The notes below the pieces were generated by a model. That model saw only the letters and a program-made list of their open reading frames with translations, had not been told where the DNA came from and did no database searches. From assembly GCF_030161435.1 (NCBI RefSeq), contig NZ_BSSV01000005.1:62001-126000 (forward strand): 64,000 nt of DNA. Reading direction: 5' to 3'. The position numbers and the translations under genes were made by a program. This document shows positions 49,572 through 59,358 of this stretch, one piece after another (position 1 is the stretch's first letter; each line of letters begins with the position of its first letter). Origin of the DNA: Thalassotalea loyana. Lineage in GTDB: Bacteria > Pseudomonadota > Gammaproteobacteria > Enterobacterales > Alteromonadaceae.

Positions 49572-52500
49572 TGAGCTCTCTACATGAAAATAAACCGTCG
49601 GTTATGGATATATTCGTTAATAGACCAGTATTGGCAATTGTGTTGTCAATTTTAATAATACTTGCCGGTGTTAGTGCGTCGAAAAGTATCTCTGTTCAGC
49701 AATACCCCAAAATAGAAAGTGCCTCTCTTGTTATTAATACGGTTTATACTGGGGCTTCAGCAGATGTCGTTAAAGGCTACGTGACTGAACCTATTGAGCG
49801 TGTGGCTTCAACGGTTCCAGGTGTTGATTATGTCGATTCTGCAACGACAGCAGGATCGAGTAAAGTGACTGCTTGGTTAGATCTAAATCACAACACGTCG
49901 GATGCTTTAGCCGAACTAACGACGAAGCTTGACCAAATTAAGTTTGAACTACCGACCGGAGCAGAAGATCCTTCGATTGAGATTGTTAGAGCTGATAGCC
50001 CCTACGCAGTGTTTTATCTGAATGTTGAATCTGGTGAGTTGCCACGCAGTGAAGTGAGTGATTATTTGATTCGCGATGTTGTTCCTCAAATGTCAGATAT
50101 TGAAGGTGTTCAAAAGGTAACACTAGAAGGCGGTCGTAACCCAGCAATGCGTATCTGGTTAGATTCAGACAAATTAGCGGTATACGATGTTAGCGCAAGT
50201 GATGTTTTTAGCGCGTTACAAGCGAATAATACCATCGCGACATTAGGTTACAGTGAAAATGCTCGCCAGCGAATTGATTTACTTGCAAACACAAGCTTAA
50301 AAAGTGTCGAAGACTTCAATAAATTAGTGATTAAAGAAGTCGACGGAAGCCAGCTTTATTTGGAAGCCGTAGCCGATATTGAAATTGGTGAAGCTGAAGG
50401 GATGGTTACAGCGCGATTAGATTATCAGGACACAGTATTTTTAGCGGTATGGGCGTTACCTGGTGCTAACGAAATTAACATTGGTGATGCGCTGTATGAA
50501 AAACTAGATCAGCTCAACCAAGTACTACCTAATGGTATGCAAATTACCATCGGTTACGATGGTACGTTGTACATGCGTGACTCAATTAAAGAAATCTTCT
50601 CGACGCTCGCTGAAACCGTGATTCTTGTTGGTATCGTGGTGTTGGCGATGATGGGTTCTTTTAGAACGGCTTTAGTGCCATTAGTGACTATTCCAATCTC
50701 AATATTAGGTGCGATTGCGGTTATTTCGTTGATGGGCTTTTCGCTGAATTTATTAACAATTTTAGCGATTGTTCTATCCGTTGGCTTAGTTGTCGATGAT
50801 GCCATTGTTGTCGTTGAAAACGTAGCTCGGCATATGCGTGAAGGCAAACCAAGATTGCAAGCGGCATTGATCAGTTCACGTCAATTATTGGTGCCGGTAA
50901 TCGCTATGACACTGACATTGGCGGCCGTATATGCACCGATTGGCTTTTTAACTGGCCTGACGGGGTTTCTATTTAGAGAATTCGCGTTTACGTTGGCGAT
51001 TGCCGTACTTATTTCAGGTGTTGTAGCGGTAACTTTGTCACCAATCATGAGTGCTTATGTGAATCCTGAAGGTGGTAAAGAAGGTAAGCTTACTCGCAGG
51101 GTTAACCAGTACTTTGATAAAATTCAGCAAATTTATTTCAAGTTATTAGATACGTATTTTAACTGGCGTCCTCAGATATTATTCGTCGCGATTGTCTTAT
51201 CTTTGTTATCGGTGCCATTTTATTTAATGTCGCAAAAAGAGCTTGCCCCGATTGAAGACCAAAGCAGTATTCAGGTCGTTGTCGAAGCTCCGCCAGAGTC
51301 GTCGCAAAGCTATACCTCAAGTAAAATGAATGATACGGCTCGTGTCCTGAATGCTACTGAAGGTGGTAAGTTTACGTGGCAAATTATCACGGCAGCCGCA
51401 GGTTTTGGTGGTGTGGAATTGGCGCCATATGAAGAGCGTGAAAACTCAGTTCATGATTTATTATTCGACTTATATGGTCGTCTTGGTTCTGTGACGGGCT
51501 TAAGCTTGTTCCCTATTTTACCTGCATCTTTGCCAACCGCTGGTCAGTTTGATGTTGAAGTTGTGATTCGAGCGTCTGATGACCCTGAAACAATGAAGCA
51601 GTATGCTGATAAAATTATTGAGCAAGCGACGGCAAGTGGTAACTTCTTATTCGTCAATACCGATTTGAAAATAGACTTACCTCAAGCAGAATTATTGATT
51701 AACCGCGAGTTAGTGGCGGATTTAGGGCTAAGTTTAGCCTCGGTGAACGAACAGCTTAGTATTCTCGTGTCGAATAACTTTGTTAATTACTTCAATAAAG
51801 ATGGAAAAGCGTATCGCGTGATTCCTACAGTCGGCAATGACGAACGATTCAATCCAGAGAATGTGATGGACATGAAGGTTCGCACCGATTCAGGTGAACT
51901 CATTCCAGTGTCGGCATTTGCTGAGCTGAAAACATTGACTAAGCCAAGAGTGTTGGGGTCATTTAATCAACAAAGCTCGTTTAGAATCTTAGCGGGTATT
52001 TTACCGCATATAACCAAAGAACAAGGCTTGGCAACGATTGAGTCGATTGCGTCGGCTGAACTGCCAGCGACGTATTCAATTGATTATGCAGGTGAGTCTC
52101 GTCAATTGAGAAAAGAAGGTAATACGATGGTGACGGTATTGCTTGTTTCGATGATTGTGGTTTATTTCTTACTGACAATTCAATTTAATAGCTTTAGAGA
52201 TCCGCTGGTTGTATTACTTGGCTGTGCACCATTAGCATTAGCTGGCGCGTTAATACTGCCATTTTTATCATTAACAACGATTAACATTTATAGCCAGATA
52301 GGTTTGATTACGTTGATCGGCTTAATTGCAAAAAATGGTATTTTGATCGTTGAGTTTGCTAACCAGTTGCAACTTGAAGGCAAGTCAAAGATTGACGCAG
52401 TTAAGGGCGCAGCTTCGACTCGATTACGTCCAATCTTGATGACTACCGGTGCTACTGTATTAGGTCATTTCCCACTAGTACTCGTAACAGGTGCGGGTGC

Positions 52501-52660
52501 TGAGGCGCGCAATAGTATCGGTATTATTCTTGTTGCGGGGATGTTGATTGGTACCTTCTTTACGCTCGTTGTATTACCGCTACTCTATGAAATGATTGCG
52601 AAAGATCATCGCGGGGAAATGGAATCAGAAGAAGCGTTGACTAAAACAAGCTTTGCGTAA
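49571..52660 (+). CDS. RND-family efflux pump permease
   Basis: The 1029-residue inner-membrane transporter has the family layout of twelve transmembrane segments and two large periplasmic loops. The N-terminal motif MDIFVNRPVLAIVLSILIIL, the proton-relay region with LSVGLVVDDAIVVVENVARHM (two adjacent Asp) and the C-terminal RPILMTTGATVLGHFPLVL segment identify the hydrophobe/amphiphile efflux class (AcrB/MexF-like). Substrate is unknown. It is the third gene of the TetR-regulated operon. A strong terminator follows at 52674-52698. No outer-membrane factor gene is adjacent, so a TolC-like channel elsewhere is presumably used. Confidence 0.95.
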   Translation: MSSLHENKPSVMDIFVNRPVLAIVLSILIILAGVSASKSISVQQYPKIESASLVINTVYTGASADVVKGYVTEPIERVASTVPGVDYVDSATTAGSSKVTAWLDLNHNTSDALAELTTKLDQIKFELPTGAEDPSIEIVRADSPYAVFYLNVESGELPRSEVSDYLIRDVVPQMSDIEGVQKVTLEGGRNPAMRIWLDSDKLAVYDVSASDVFSALQANNTIATLGYSENARQRIDLLANTSLKSVEDFNKLVIKEVDGSQLYLEAVADIEIGEAEGMVTARLDYQDTVFLAVWALPGANEINIGDALYEKLDQLNQVLPNGMQITIGYDGTLYMRDSIKEIFSTLAETVILVGIVVLAMMGSFRTALVPLVTIPISILGAIAVISLMGFSLNLLTILAIVLSVGLVVDDAIVVVENVARHMREGKPRLQAALISSRQLLVPVIAMTLTLAAVYAPIGFLTGLTGFLFREFAFTLAIAVLISGVVAVTLSPIMSAYVNPEGGKEGKLTRRVNQYFDKIQQIYFKLLDTYFNWRPQILFVAIVLSLLSVPFYLMSQKELAPIEDQSSIQVVVEAPPESSQSYTSSKMNDTARVLNATEGGKFTWQIITAAAGFGGVELAPYEERENSVHDLLFDLYGRLGSVTGLSLFPILPASLPTAGQFDVEVVIRASDDPETMKQYADKIIEQATASGNFLFVNTDLKIDLPQAELLINRELVADLGLSLASVNEQLSILVSNNFVNYFNKDGKAYRVIPTVGNDERFNPENVMDMKVRTDSGELIPVSAFAELKTLTKPRVLGSFNQQSSFRILAGILPHITKEQGLATIESIASAELPATYSIDYAGESRQLRKEGNTMVTVLLVSMIVVYFLLTIQFNSFRDPLVVLLGCAPLALAGALILPFLSLTTINIYSQIGLITLIGLIAKNGILIVEFANQLQLEGKSKIDAVKGAASTRLRPILMTTGATVLGHFPLVLVTGAGAEARNSIGIILVAGMLIGTFFTLVVLPLLYEMIAKDHRGEMESEEALTKTSFA

Positions 52661-52673
52661 TCTTTAGTTTTAC

Positions 52674-52698
52674 AAAAAGGGCCTTCAAGGCCCTTTTT
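52674..52698 (+). terminator. Rho-independent terminator of the RND operon
   Basis: AAAAAGGGCC (52674-52683) and GGCCCTTTTT (52689-52698) form a 10-bp stem with a TTCAA loop and a T-tract. The 260 bases after it, up to the peroxiredoxin gene, hold no recognised feature. Confidence 0.9.
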
Positions 52699-52960
52699 TA
52701 TTGGAGAGAATTACAGAAGCCTGAATGGAAAGTACTTGTATCTTTCATGTTGTGTTTTTCTCGCGCTGCAATTGGAAAATTACTTTCACAGTACAACTTT
52801 TTTGAGAGGGGAAGGAGGATGTATCCCACCCCTATTAATTTATCTGCTTAGAATTAAATTAATGCGAAAAAATTGATCGCTATGTTAGAAATATTTCGTT
52901 TTATCTCTTAGGCTTTGAATAAGTGAAAAATCAAAAACCATCATACTAATAGGAAAAATT

Positions 52961-53485
52961 ATGATTACATCAGTTCCAAAGGTTGTATTTAAAACTCGAG
53001 TTCGAAATGAGGCGCTCGGTGGACCGAATCCATTTGAGTGGAAAGACCTGACTACCGATGAGGTGTTTGCTAACAAAAACGTCGTGCTATTTTCATTACC
53101 TGGAGCATTCACGCCAACTTGTTCGACGTCTCATTTACCGCGTTTTGAAGAACTCTACCAAGAATTTCAGGACCAAGGTGTTGATGCCGTTGTATGCCTG
53201 TCGGTAAACGATGCATTTGTAATGTACCAGTGGGGATTAAGTCAACACGCCAAAAATGTGTTTTTGCTACCGGACGGTAACGGTGAATTCACCCGTAAAA
53301 TGGGCATGTTAGTTGATAAATCAAATTTGGGATTTGGTATGCGTAGCTGGCGTTATTCTATGTACGTTGAAAATGGTGAAATCAAAAAACTATTTAGTGA
53401 ACCCGGCTATGAAGACAATTGCCCAACAGATCCATTTGAAGTGACTGATGCTGACACTATGCTTTCGTACTTGAAAGGCCGTTAG
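52961..53485 (+). CDS. Prx5-type peroxiredoxin
   Basis: The 174-residue thiol peroxidase has the catalytic motif [18 protein letters not shown] with peroxidatic Cys at about 54, and the family segments [15 protein letters not shown] and [14 protein letters not shown]. It reduces peroxides using a thiol partner. Many gammaproteobacterial relatives are fused to a glutaredoxin domain; that domain is absent here and the protein ends at [12 protein letters not shown], so it is the single-domain form. AGGAAAAATT before the ATG is a fair ribosome site. The gene is monocistronic, convergent with the next one. Confidence 0.94.
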   Translation: MITSVPKVVFKTRVRNEALGGPNPFEWKDLTTDEVFANKNVVLFSLPGAFTPTCSTSHLPRFEELYQEFQDQGVDAVVCLSVNDAFVMYQWGLSQHAKNVFLLPDGNGEFTRKMGMLVDKSNLGFGMRSWRYSMYVENGEIKKLFSEPGYEDNCPTDPFEVTDADTMLSYLKGR

Positions 53486-53494
53486 ATTTTCGTA

Positions 53495-53524
53495 TGAGTA
53501 GCTCAATTTATCGTGAGCTACTCA
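53495..53524. terminator. Bidirectional terminator-like hairpin
   Basis: TGAGTAGCTCA (53495-53505) and TGAGCTACTCA (53514-53524) pair over 11 bp with an 8-base loop, between the convergent peroxiredoxin and GGDEF genes. T-tracts are weak. Confidence 0.6.
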
Positions 53525-53539
53525 ACTGTTACTATACGG

Positions 53540-55441
53540 CTAATAACCTGATTTGAGTGATTTATGACTCTCCTCAAAAACAATCGTATCTCGTCCCAAA
53601 TCTTTTGCTTTGTATAACTGGTTGTCTGCTAAGTTTATTAACTCTTGAAGCTTTTTATTGTGGCTCGACGACTTTCGCGCTACACCAACACTAAAGGTAA
53701 TGTCTTTTTCCGGTGGATAACCTGGTATCACCTTGGCATTGAGTGTGCTTCGTATTCGTTGAAAAATAGCCGTTATTGCCTCTTCGTCCTGCTCTTCGAA
53801 AATAAACAACCACTCTTCCCCGCCGTAACGACCAAACTGATCGAGTTTTCTTACTGTTGATTTACAGGCCTCGGAAAAAGCCTTAAGCACTTCGTCACCG
53901 GTATCGTGACCATAGACGTCATTGACGCGTTTAAACTTATCTAGATCGACGATAGCTAGGCTAAATGGACGGTTTGTATCAAGGCTGTGGCGTAAATGTA
54001 TTTGCGCGGTTTTTAAGATGGCTCTGCGATTTGGCGAGTCCGTTAACGTATCTTTGAGCGCTAGCGTTTTATATTGGTTTCGACTTTTGATCTGACGATG
54101 AAGCATGAACATGACAATAATGAGTAACATTATTGCTAATAAAATAATCACTAACCACAGATAACGCTCTTGTTGTTGCTGGGTGATTTTGAGTTGCTGT
54201 AATTGATTTTCTTTTTGCAGCAATTGGTTTTGATGTTCTTGGTACTCAGTATCGAACCCAATTTTTAGCTGCTGGATGTTTTTTTGTTTTTCTGCGCTAT
54301 CAAGGGCTGCTTTTTGTTCTGTATATTTCACTAATAACGTGTAGGCCGTTACATGATCGCCTTGCATGGCCGCTAAATCAGCGAATCGTTTGGTAAATTT
54401 CACAAAATAAGCATCACTGTTTAGTTCGTCTAGCAGTGCTTCAATCGTTGGCTTAAGCGCATTACATTGGTCATATTCGCCAAGCATGAAATGAGCATCA
54501 AACATGCCCTGTATTGCGTGGAAATATTCACGAGGATTGCCATTTTCTTGAAAAACAGGCGCTGTCTTTTTATAGAGCACAAGCGCTTCTTGAGGGGTGC
54601 CGCGTTCAATGTAAACGTCAGCAATCGCTTGTCTTGCCCAAATAATACCTATTTCATCTTCAATCTCAATGGCGATCTTGAGTGAGGCTTCAAGCGATTT
54701 AATCGCATCATCGAATTGTTTTGCTAATGTATATGTCTTACCTTGGTTGTAATAAATTATTGAGACGCTCAACATGTCATCTAACGACTTGTTTATTGCT
54801 ATGGATTGCTCGAAATAGTCGATAGACTTTTGGAAATCACCCAGTTCAGAATATAAATTAGCTAACGAGTTTAAGACGTAACTCAGGTTCGCTTTATCAT
54901 CCAATGGTTGGTAGATGTCGTAGGCTTTCTTCAAATAGATAATCGATTGGTCGAGCATTTTGTGCATGTAATAACTTTGGCCAATTGATGTGTAAATCGA
55001 TGCAGCCTCTAAATCATTATTCCAATGCTTTGCTTCGGTCAGTAGCTCTTGAATCAAAGCTTCCACTTCTGGGGTATATGCCGATGAATCTAATACGCCA
55101 AGCTTGACCAGCTTTAAGCGTGATATTAATCGAGTGAAGTTATTCTCGATTGCTAATGGTAGTATGTCATTGACAACATTTGTTGCTTTGGGGAGTTGCT
55201 CTAACATCACTAAAAACTCTGCTTTGAGTGTTTGTGCATGCACAGCATTTTCATGCCACTGATTTTTCCTCGATAGCGCGGTGAGTTGATCGAGCTCTGC
55301 AATAATATCTTTTGGTAAACCAACGGTATCTTCTGTTAATTGATTGATGCGCTCCGCGACTTGTTGCTGAGACATAACATCGTTGGCGGAGCAGGCGCCT
55401 GACAATATAAATAAGAAGATAGTGAATACGTAAGGCTTCAT
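53540..55441 (-). CDS. Exported TPR-sensor diguanylate cyclase (GGDEF)
   Basis: The 633-residue protein has a signal peptide (residues 1-19, FLFILSGACSA), about eight tetratricopeptide-like repeats in the periplasmic part (for example KANLSYVLNSLANLYSELGD and LSVSIIYYNQGKTYTLAKQF), a coiled coil (about 370-410), a transmembrane segment (LWLVIILLAIMLLIIVMFML) and a GGDEF domain (about 460-625). The active site reads RYGGEEWLFIF, a GGEEF variant. RKLD five residues before it is the RxxD product-inhibition site, so the enzyme is probably active and feedback controlled. No EAL domain. It would make c-di-GMP in response to periplasmic protein interactions. Confidence 0.93.
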   Translation of the reverse strand: MKPYVFTIFLFILSGACSANDVMSQQQVAERINQLTEDTVGLPKDIIAELDQLTALSRKNQWHENAVHAQTLKAEFLVMLEQLPKATNVVNDILPLAIENNFTRLISRLKLVKLGVLDSSAYTPEVEALIQELLTEAKHWNNDLEAASIYTSIGQSYYMHKMLDQSIIYLKKAYDIYQPLDDKANLSYVLNSLANLYSELGDFQKSIDYFEQSIAINKSLDDMLSVSIIYYNQGKTYTLAKQFDDAIKSLEASLKIAIEIEDEIGIIWARQAIADVYIERGTPQEALVLYKKTAPVFQENGNPREYFHAIQGMFDAHFMLGEYDQCNALKPTIEALLDELNSDAYFVKFTKRFADLAAMQGDHVTAYTLLVKYTEQKAALDSAEKQKNIQQLKIGFDTEYQEHQNQLLQKENQLQQLKITQQQQERYLWLVIILLAIMLLIIVMFMLHRQIKSRNQYKTLALKDTLTDSPNRRAILKTAQIHLRHSLDTNRPFSLAIVDLDKFKRVNDVYGHDTGDEVLKAFSEACKSTVRKLDQFGRYGGEEWLFIFEEQDEEAITAIFQRIRSTLNAKVIPGYPPEKDITFSVGVARKSSSHNKKLQELINLADNQLYKAKDLGRDTIVFEESHKSLKSGY

Positions 55442-55601
55442 TAAATAGTATCTTGTTGATTAAGCTTTAGTTTATTAAGAATAGACAATTACCAGAATAT
55501 CGTCTTTGAATTGTCGGTATTTAGCACCGTAGATATCATGGGAAACAAGATCATACAAGGCTTTGTATGTGAACTGTGATTATTTGGTCAACTGATTGTA
55601 A

Positions 55602-55766
55602 ATGACGTATGTTAATCGTTATTTTTATGTTGAATGTGAGCGTGTCAGGGTAACAGTAGAAGAGGAAACTCAAAAGTGTTTTTACGTCTTGGCATCAAAA
55701 AAAGTGAAAGCTGCATTGGATGATTATCAAACCAAGCAGCTCTGCATGATGGGGATTCGTTATTAG
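55602..55766 (+). CDS. Possible 54-residue small protein
   Basis: ATG at 55602 opens a frame to TAG at 55764-55766, starting MTYVNRYFYVECERVRVTV and ending CMMGIRY. The composition (Val-, Glu-, Lys-rich, alternating strands) looks protein-like and fills most of a 330-base gap. No ribosome site is clear and no family is recognised. The adjacent genes run on the opposite strand. Confidence 0.35.
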   Translation: MTYVNRYFYVECERVRVTVEEETQKCFYVLASKKVKAALDDYQTKQLCMMGIRY

Positions 55767-55774
55767 CTACACTT

Positions 55775-56410
55775 TTACTTAAAATCCTGAGTTTCTATGT
55801 AAAGGATTTGGCTAATTCCGCACTCAGCAAGATGCGCCGCTAAAAATGATTGCTCAAGCTTGGCTGGCTTACTACACTCAACTGGGTTCTTGGTTGTTGT
55901 TCGCAAACCAATTACATCAAATGATGGTGCTGGTTGGATTTTGTGGACAATCAGCTCTTGATCTTGATTAATTGGATATTGAAAGAAGTGTGCGTTTTCA
56001 ATCAGTGATTCATTTTTTAATTGCTCTACAATGAGTGGTTGTTCGAAAGTTATCTTTGAATCAAACACATACTGACCACCTCGTTCAAAATGTCCAGAAA
56101 ATACTTTTGCGTTTATCGTAAACTGCTGTTTCGTAACGAGCCGTGTTAAGTCAAAATTATCTGGCAAGATCGTAACTATTGGTGAATTGAGCTGCGCTAA
56201 CTTTTCCTGCTCTGATAGATGAACCTGATAAAGGATTTGATAATCGTGGGGTGTTGAATATAACGGCAGGTGGCTTGCAACATGACCTAACGTTGGAACA
56301 TTTAACAATACCATACCATGTGAACCATAGAGCGAATGACCTTGGTGTTGTTGAGCGGATGCTGGAAGGTAAAATAGCATTGTAATAATGAGTATAAGTA
56401 CTTTATGCAT
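55775..56410 (-). CDS. Hypothetical exported protein
   Basis: The 211-residue protein has a signal peptide (MHKVLILIITMLFYLPASAQ) and a mature region of mainly beta-strand character (HGMVLLNVPTLGHVASHLPLY, FSGHFERGGQYVFDSKITFE). No family is recognised. Cys occurs twice near the end (VECSKPAKL, HLAECGISQ), possibly a disulfide. It is divergent from the LysR gene at 56507 with 96 bases between, so the LysR protein may control it. Confidence 0.7.
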   Translation of the reverse strand: MHKVLILIITMLFYLPASAQQHQGHSLYGSHGMVLLNVPTLGHVASHLPLYSTPHDYQILYQVHLSEQEKLAQLNSPIVTILPDNFDLTRLVTKQQFTINAKVFSGHFERGGQYVFDSKITFEQPLIVEQLKNESLIENAHFFQYPINQDQELIVHKIQPAPSFDVIGLRTTTKNPVECSKPAKLEQSFLAAHLAECGISQILYIETQDFK

Positions 56411-56506
56411 GAGTATTCTCGGTGAATTTTTTCTATATTTTACCCTGTTAAATATTTACTTTTTATCGAATAATTAGAAAAGATTGTTAACTATTTGGAA
56501 ATAGTT

Positions 56507-57385
56507 ATGGGATTCGATGATTTAAAAAAAATACAGCATTTAATTTATACGCAAAATTTACATACTAGCGCTGAGGCGCTCAATATCTCAGTAAGTGCCT
56601 TATCCAAACAAGTCAAAAAGATTGAAAACAAATTAGGTACACCACTATTTGATAGAGTTGGGCGTAATATCATCGTTAATGAACAAGGGAAAAAATTCAG
56701 TGTTTACGCGCGGAGTTTAGTTCATGAGTATGAGCAAATGTGTAGTGAATTTTCTGGAACAACCCAACATCTCATTCGGATCGCAGCGCCTGCATTATTG
56801 ATAAGTGCTTTTAGTGATCGAGTGGCAAGTGAACTAGATATTACGACACAGTCTTTGAAATTCCTTACCGCATTTGAGGGAGATGCAATAAAAATGTTAG
56901 CTAGTGGTCAAGTGGATATGGCGATTGTCACACATGAAGCTCAATCTGATTGGCAAATGTTGAATATGCAATGTTTTACATTAGACACATTAATATCTCA
57001 CTTATATGTTGCAAACAATCACCCTTTAGCAAACAAAAACCAGGCAGTATCGTTAGTTGATATTGCCCAATACCCATTTATTTGTCCGACCCGATCACCT
57101 TTTTGTGGCATAGAGAGAGGGTTAGGGTCTGATGGATGGCCAGATCATCTGTTACCTAGGAAGATAGGTGTGTTTACTGATGATTTGCAAAGCCAGCTTC
57201 AGCTCATGAAAACCTCAGATTATATGTCATACTTACCAGATGTTGTTGGAGAAGGTGCGCAGCTTGTGCGTTTGAACCTAGATGAATCGGTTCACCGACA
57301 TGAAACAAAAGAGAAAATTAGCTTAGTTTACCAGCCGAGTGTGGCAAGTGGATGGCTTAATCAGTTTATTACTAAAATCACTTAA
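56507..57385 (+). CDS. LysR-family transcriptional regulator
   Basis: The roughly 292-residue protein has a LysR winged helix (LKKIQHLIYTQNLHTSAEAL, SALSKQVKKIENKLGTPLF) and an effector domain (about 90-285). The ATG at 56507 is preferred to a TTG four codons earlier. The effector domain contains a fully charged DNA/ligand linker followed by SGQVDMAIVTHEAQSDW. It is divergent from the exported hypothetical protein gene, a common LysR layout, so that gene may be its target. A strong terminator follows. Confidence 0.88.
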   Translation: MGFDDLKKIQHLIYTQNLHTSAEALNISVSALSKQVKKIENKLGTPLFDRVGRNIIVNEQGKKFSVYARSLVHEYEQMCSEFSGTTQHLIRIAAPALLISAFSDRVASELDITTQSLKFLTAFEGDAIKMLASGQVDMAIVTHEAQSDWQMLNMQCFTLDTLISHLYVANNHPLANKNQAVSLVDIAQYPFICPTRSPFCGIERGLGSDGWPDHLLPRKIGVFTDDLQSQLQLMKTSDYMSYLPDVVGEGAQLVRLNLDESVHRHETKEKISLVYQPSVASGWLNQFITKIT

Positions 57386-57485
57386 TGCGAATCTGTATTT
57401 ACATTTTTTGGTCGTTGATGTAATATTGGTTTGGCTACACAAGTACACTTAATGTAGTGATTCTTTGAACATGACTTTCTCTTAA

Positions 57486-57536
57486 AGCAATATAAAAACC
57501 GCACGTAATACTGTGATTTTTATATTGCTGTTTTTT
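57486..57536 (+). terminator. Rho-independent terminator
   Basis: AGCAATATAAAAA (57486-57498) pairs with TTTTTATATTGCT (57517-57529), a 13-bp stem, followed by a T-run. It ends the LysR transcript. Confidence 0.85.
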
Positions 57537-57591
57537 GCTAAAACGAGCATTATTTAGCTTTCTTGTTAAATGTTAATATTTTGTAATAAAA

Positions 57592-58221
57592 ATGCCTGAA
57601 CAAAGTGTAATAGAGCCAAAGCAACTTAGAAGTCAACAAACACAGCGCAAGTTGCTTGATGCACTTCATACGTGTCTAGAAGATAAGTTTTTTGAGCACA
57701 TATCAATAAAAGAACTTGCCGAGCAAGCTGGCGTATCTGTGGGTACTTTTTATCGTCGATTTAAAGATAAAGAATCACTTTTACCTCTTTTATACCAAGA
57801 TTTTGGTAATCATTTAGATAGCTGGGTGACCAAACTAGAAAAGCAAAAGTACCGTTCATTAGAACAAGCCGTTACTAAGATCTCTCAACAAACGTTGGTA
57901 TTTTTGCAAACTAATAAAAGTGTTTTTAGAACCTTGCATTTAAACTCTCGCCTGCACTCGCAAATTCTTGAGTCAGATAAAGTTGTCGATCGCAGTCAGA
58001 TCTATCAAAGAATAGCGAGTTTATTGCTGGATTTCGATGAGGAAATTACAGTAGAAAATAAGAGCAATGCTGCGGGTACAGTGGTGTTTGTAATGATTAA
58101 TACACTGTTGGAGAAAGTTTTATATCCTACCCTGACGCCTGCAATCGCAAGTGAGCTAAATGCAAACGATTACGCGAAAGAATTGCCTAAAATGTTACTT
58201 GCTTACTTGCAGGTAGAATAA
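57592..58221 (+). CDS. TetR-family regulator
   Basis: The 209-residue regulator has a TetR helix-turn-helix (about 15-65, TQRKLLDALHTCLEDKFFEH, IKELAEQAGVSVGTFYRRFKDKESLL) and a C-terminal ligand domain with no family recognised. It precedes, by 17 bases, the exported RidA-family gene, then the DUF1697 gene, so the three are probably co-transcribed. Its ligand is unknown. Confidence 0.9.
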   Translation: MPEQSVIEPKQLRSQQTQRKLLDALHTCLEDKFFEHISIKELAEQAGVSVGTFYRRFKDKESLLPLLYQDFGNHLDSWVTKLEKQKYRSLEQAVTKISQQTLVFLQTNKSVFRTLHLNSRLHSQILESDKVVDRSQIYQRIASLLLDFDEEITVENKSNAAGTVVFVMINTLLEKVLYPTLTPAIASELNANDYAKELPKMLLAYLQVE

Positions 58222-58238
58222 TAGTTAAGGAAATAAAA

Positions 58239-58706
58239 ATGAAACATGTGCTTTATTCAATTATTACGACGTTGGTTGTCTGTATATCTTTTGCTAGTGG
58301 AGCAGAGAGCGAAATAAAATCGCATGTTGAGTTTTTAAATTCGAAGCCGGCAAATAAAAAGCTTCCTTTTTCAGAAGCCGTTAGAGTGGGTGATACTGTC
58401 TATTTATCCGGGCAAATAGGCATTGATCCGAAAACGGGAAAGCTTGCTGTTGGCGGCTTTAAAGCAGAAACCCGCCAAACACTGGAAAATATTCGAGCGA
58501 CATTAAATAAGTATGGTTATCAGACAAAAGACGTCGTGAAATGCTTAGTCATGCTGACTGATATTAATGACTTTGCTGCATTCAATGAGATATATACTGA
58601 GTTTTTTAAACCTCCATACCCTGCCAGAAGTGCATTCGCAACATCTCAATTGGCGCTTGGTTCATTGGTTGAAATAGAATGTATCGCAATTGACAAAAGC
58701 CAATAG
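58239..58706 (+). CDS. Exported RidA-family protein
   Basis: The 155-residue protein has a signal peptide (MKHVLYSIITTLVVCISFASGAES) and a RidA/YjgF domain: LPFSEAVRVGDTVYLSGQIG, TLNKYGYQTKDVVKCLVMLTDIN, PPYPARSAFATSQLALGSLVEIE. RidA enzymes hydrolyse enamine/imine intermediates; the conserved Arg in the substrate pocket (PARSAF, R131) is present. Most RidA proteins are cytoplasmic, so export is unusual, and its substrate would be periplasmic. It is downstream of TetR and upstream of DUF1697. Confidence 0.9.
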   Translation: MKHVLYSIITTLVVCISFASGAESEIKSHVEFLNSKPANKKLPFSEAVRVGDTVYLSGQIGIDPKTGKLAVGGFKAETRQTLENIRATLNKYGYQTKDVVKCLVMLTDINDFAAFNEIYTEFFKPPYPARSAFATSQLALGSLVEIECIAIDKSQ

Positions 58707-58730
58707 CCTATTGAAAGGCAGGGAAGCACA

Positions 58731-59246
58731 ATGACTAAATATATCTTGTTATTTCGAGGCATCAATGTTGGTGGAAAAAATCGGCTTGCCATGAAGGATC
58801 TCAAGCAAACGTTAATAGCGAATGGCTTTCAAGATGTTGATACCTACATTCAAAGCGGCAATATTGTTTTATCTGCGGATGAAAACCCAAAACAAACGGT
58901 TAAACATTTAGTTCATGAAGTATTTTCACTGGATATTGATGTGTTTTGTTTAACTGAGAAAGAATTTTCACAAATAACATTACTTAATCCTTATAAAGAT
59001 AAGCCAGGTAATCATGCCCATTGCTATTTTTGTGATGATGCCATTGAACTTAACCAGGTGAAAGTTGAGAAGTATCAGAGTGATACTGAAGAAATAACCG
59101 TTAAGGACAACGTTTTGTTTTTATATGCGCCAGATGGCGTTGGCCGATCTAAGCTCGTCGCTAATATTGAAGCCTGTCTAGGCCAGCAGGGTACGGGTCG
59201 AAATGTAAATACCTTGAACAAATTGACTCAGATTATCGCTCAATAA
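58731..59246 (+). CDS. DUF1697 family protein
   Basis: The 171-residue cytoplasmic protein starts MTKYILLFRGINVGGKNRLA and contains MKDLKQTLIANGFQDVDTYIQSGNIVL and a C-terminal GVGRSKLVANIEACLG, TGRNVNTLNKL. These are signatures of the DUF1697 family, whose function is unknown to me. It is 24 bases after the RidA gene. A hairpin follows (59280-59310). Confidence 0.9.
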   Translation: MTKYILLFRGINVGGKNRLAMKDLKQTLIANGFQDVDTYIQSGNIVLSADENPKQTVKHLVHEVFSLDIDVFCLTEKEFSQITLLNPYKDKPGNHAHCYFCDDAIELNQVKVEKYQSDTEEITVKDNVLFLYAPDGVGRSKLVANIEACLGQQGTGRNVNTLNKLTQIIAQ

Positions 59247-59279
59247 TTTGATTCACCCTGTGAACCCTCTATGCATAGA

Positions 59280-59310
59280 TTCGGAAAATAGGTAAGCCCT
59301 ATCTTCCGAA
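59280..59310. terminator. Bidirectional terminator-like hairpin
   Basis: TTCGGAA (59280-59286) and TTCCGAA (59304-59310) with an inner ATAGG/CCTAT stem form a long hairpin between the convergent DUF1697 and DUF1707-like genes. Confidence 0.55.
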
Positions 59311-59358
59311 CCGCCACATTATGACACACATCGAGACATTGAACTGATAGCCCCTTTG

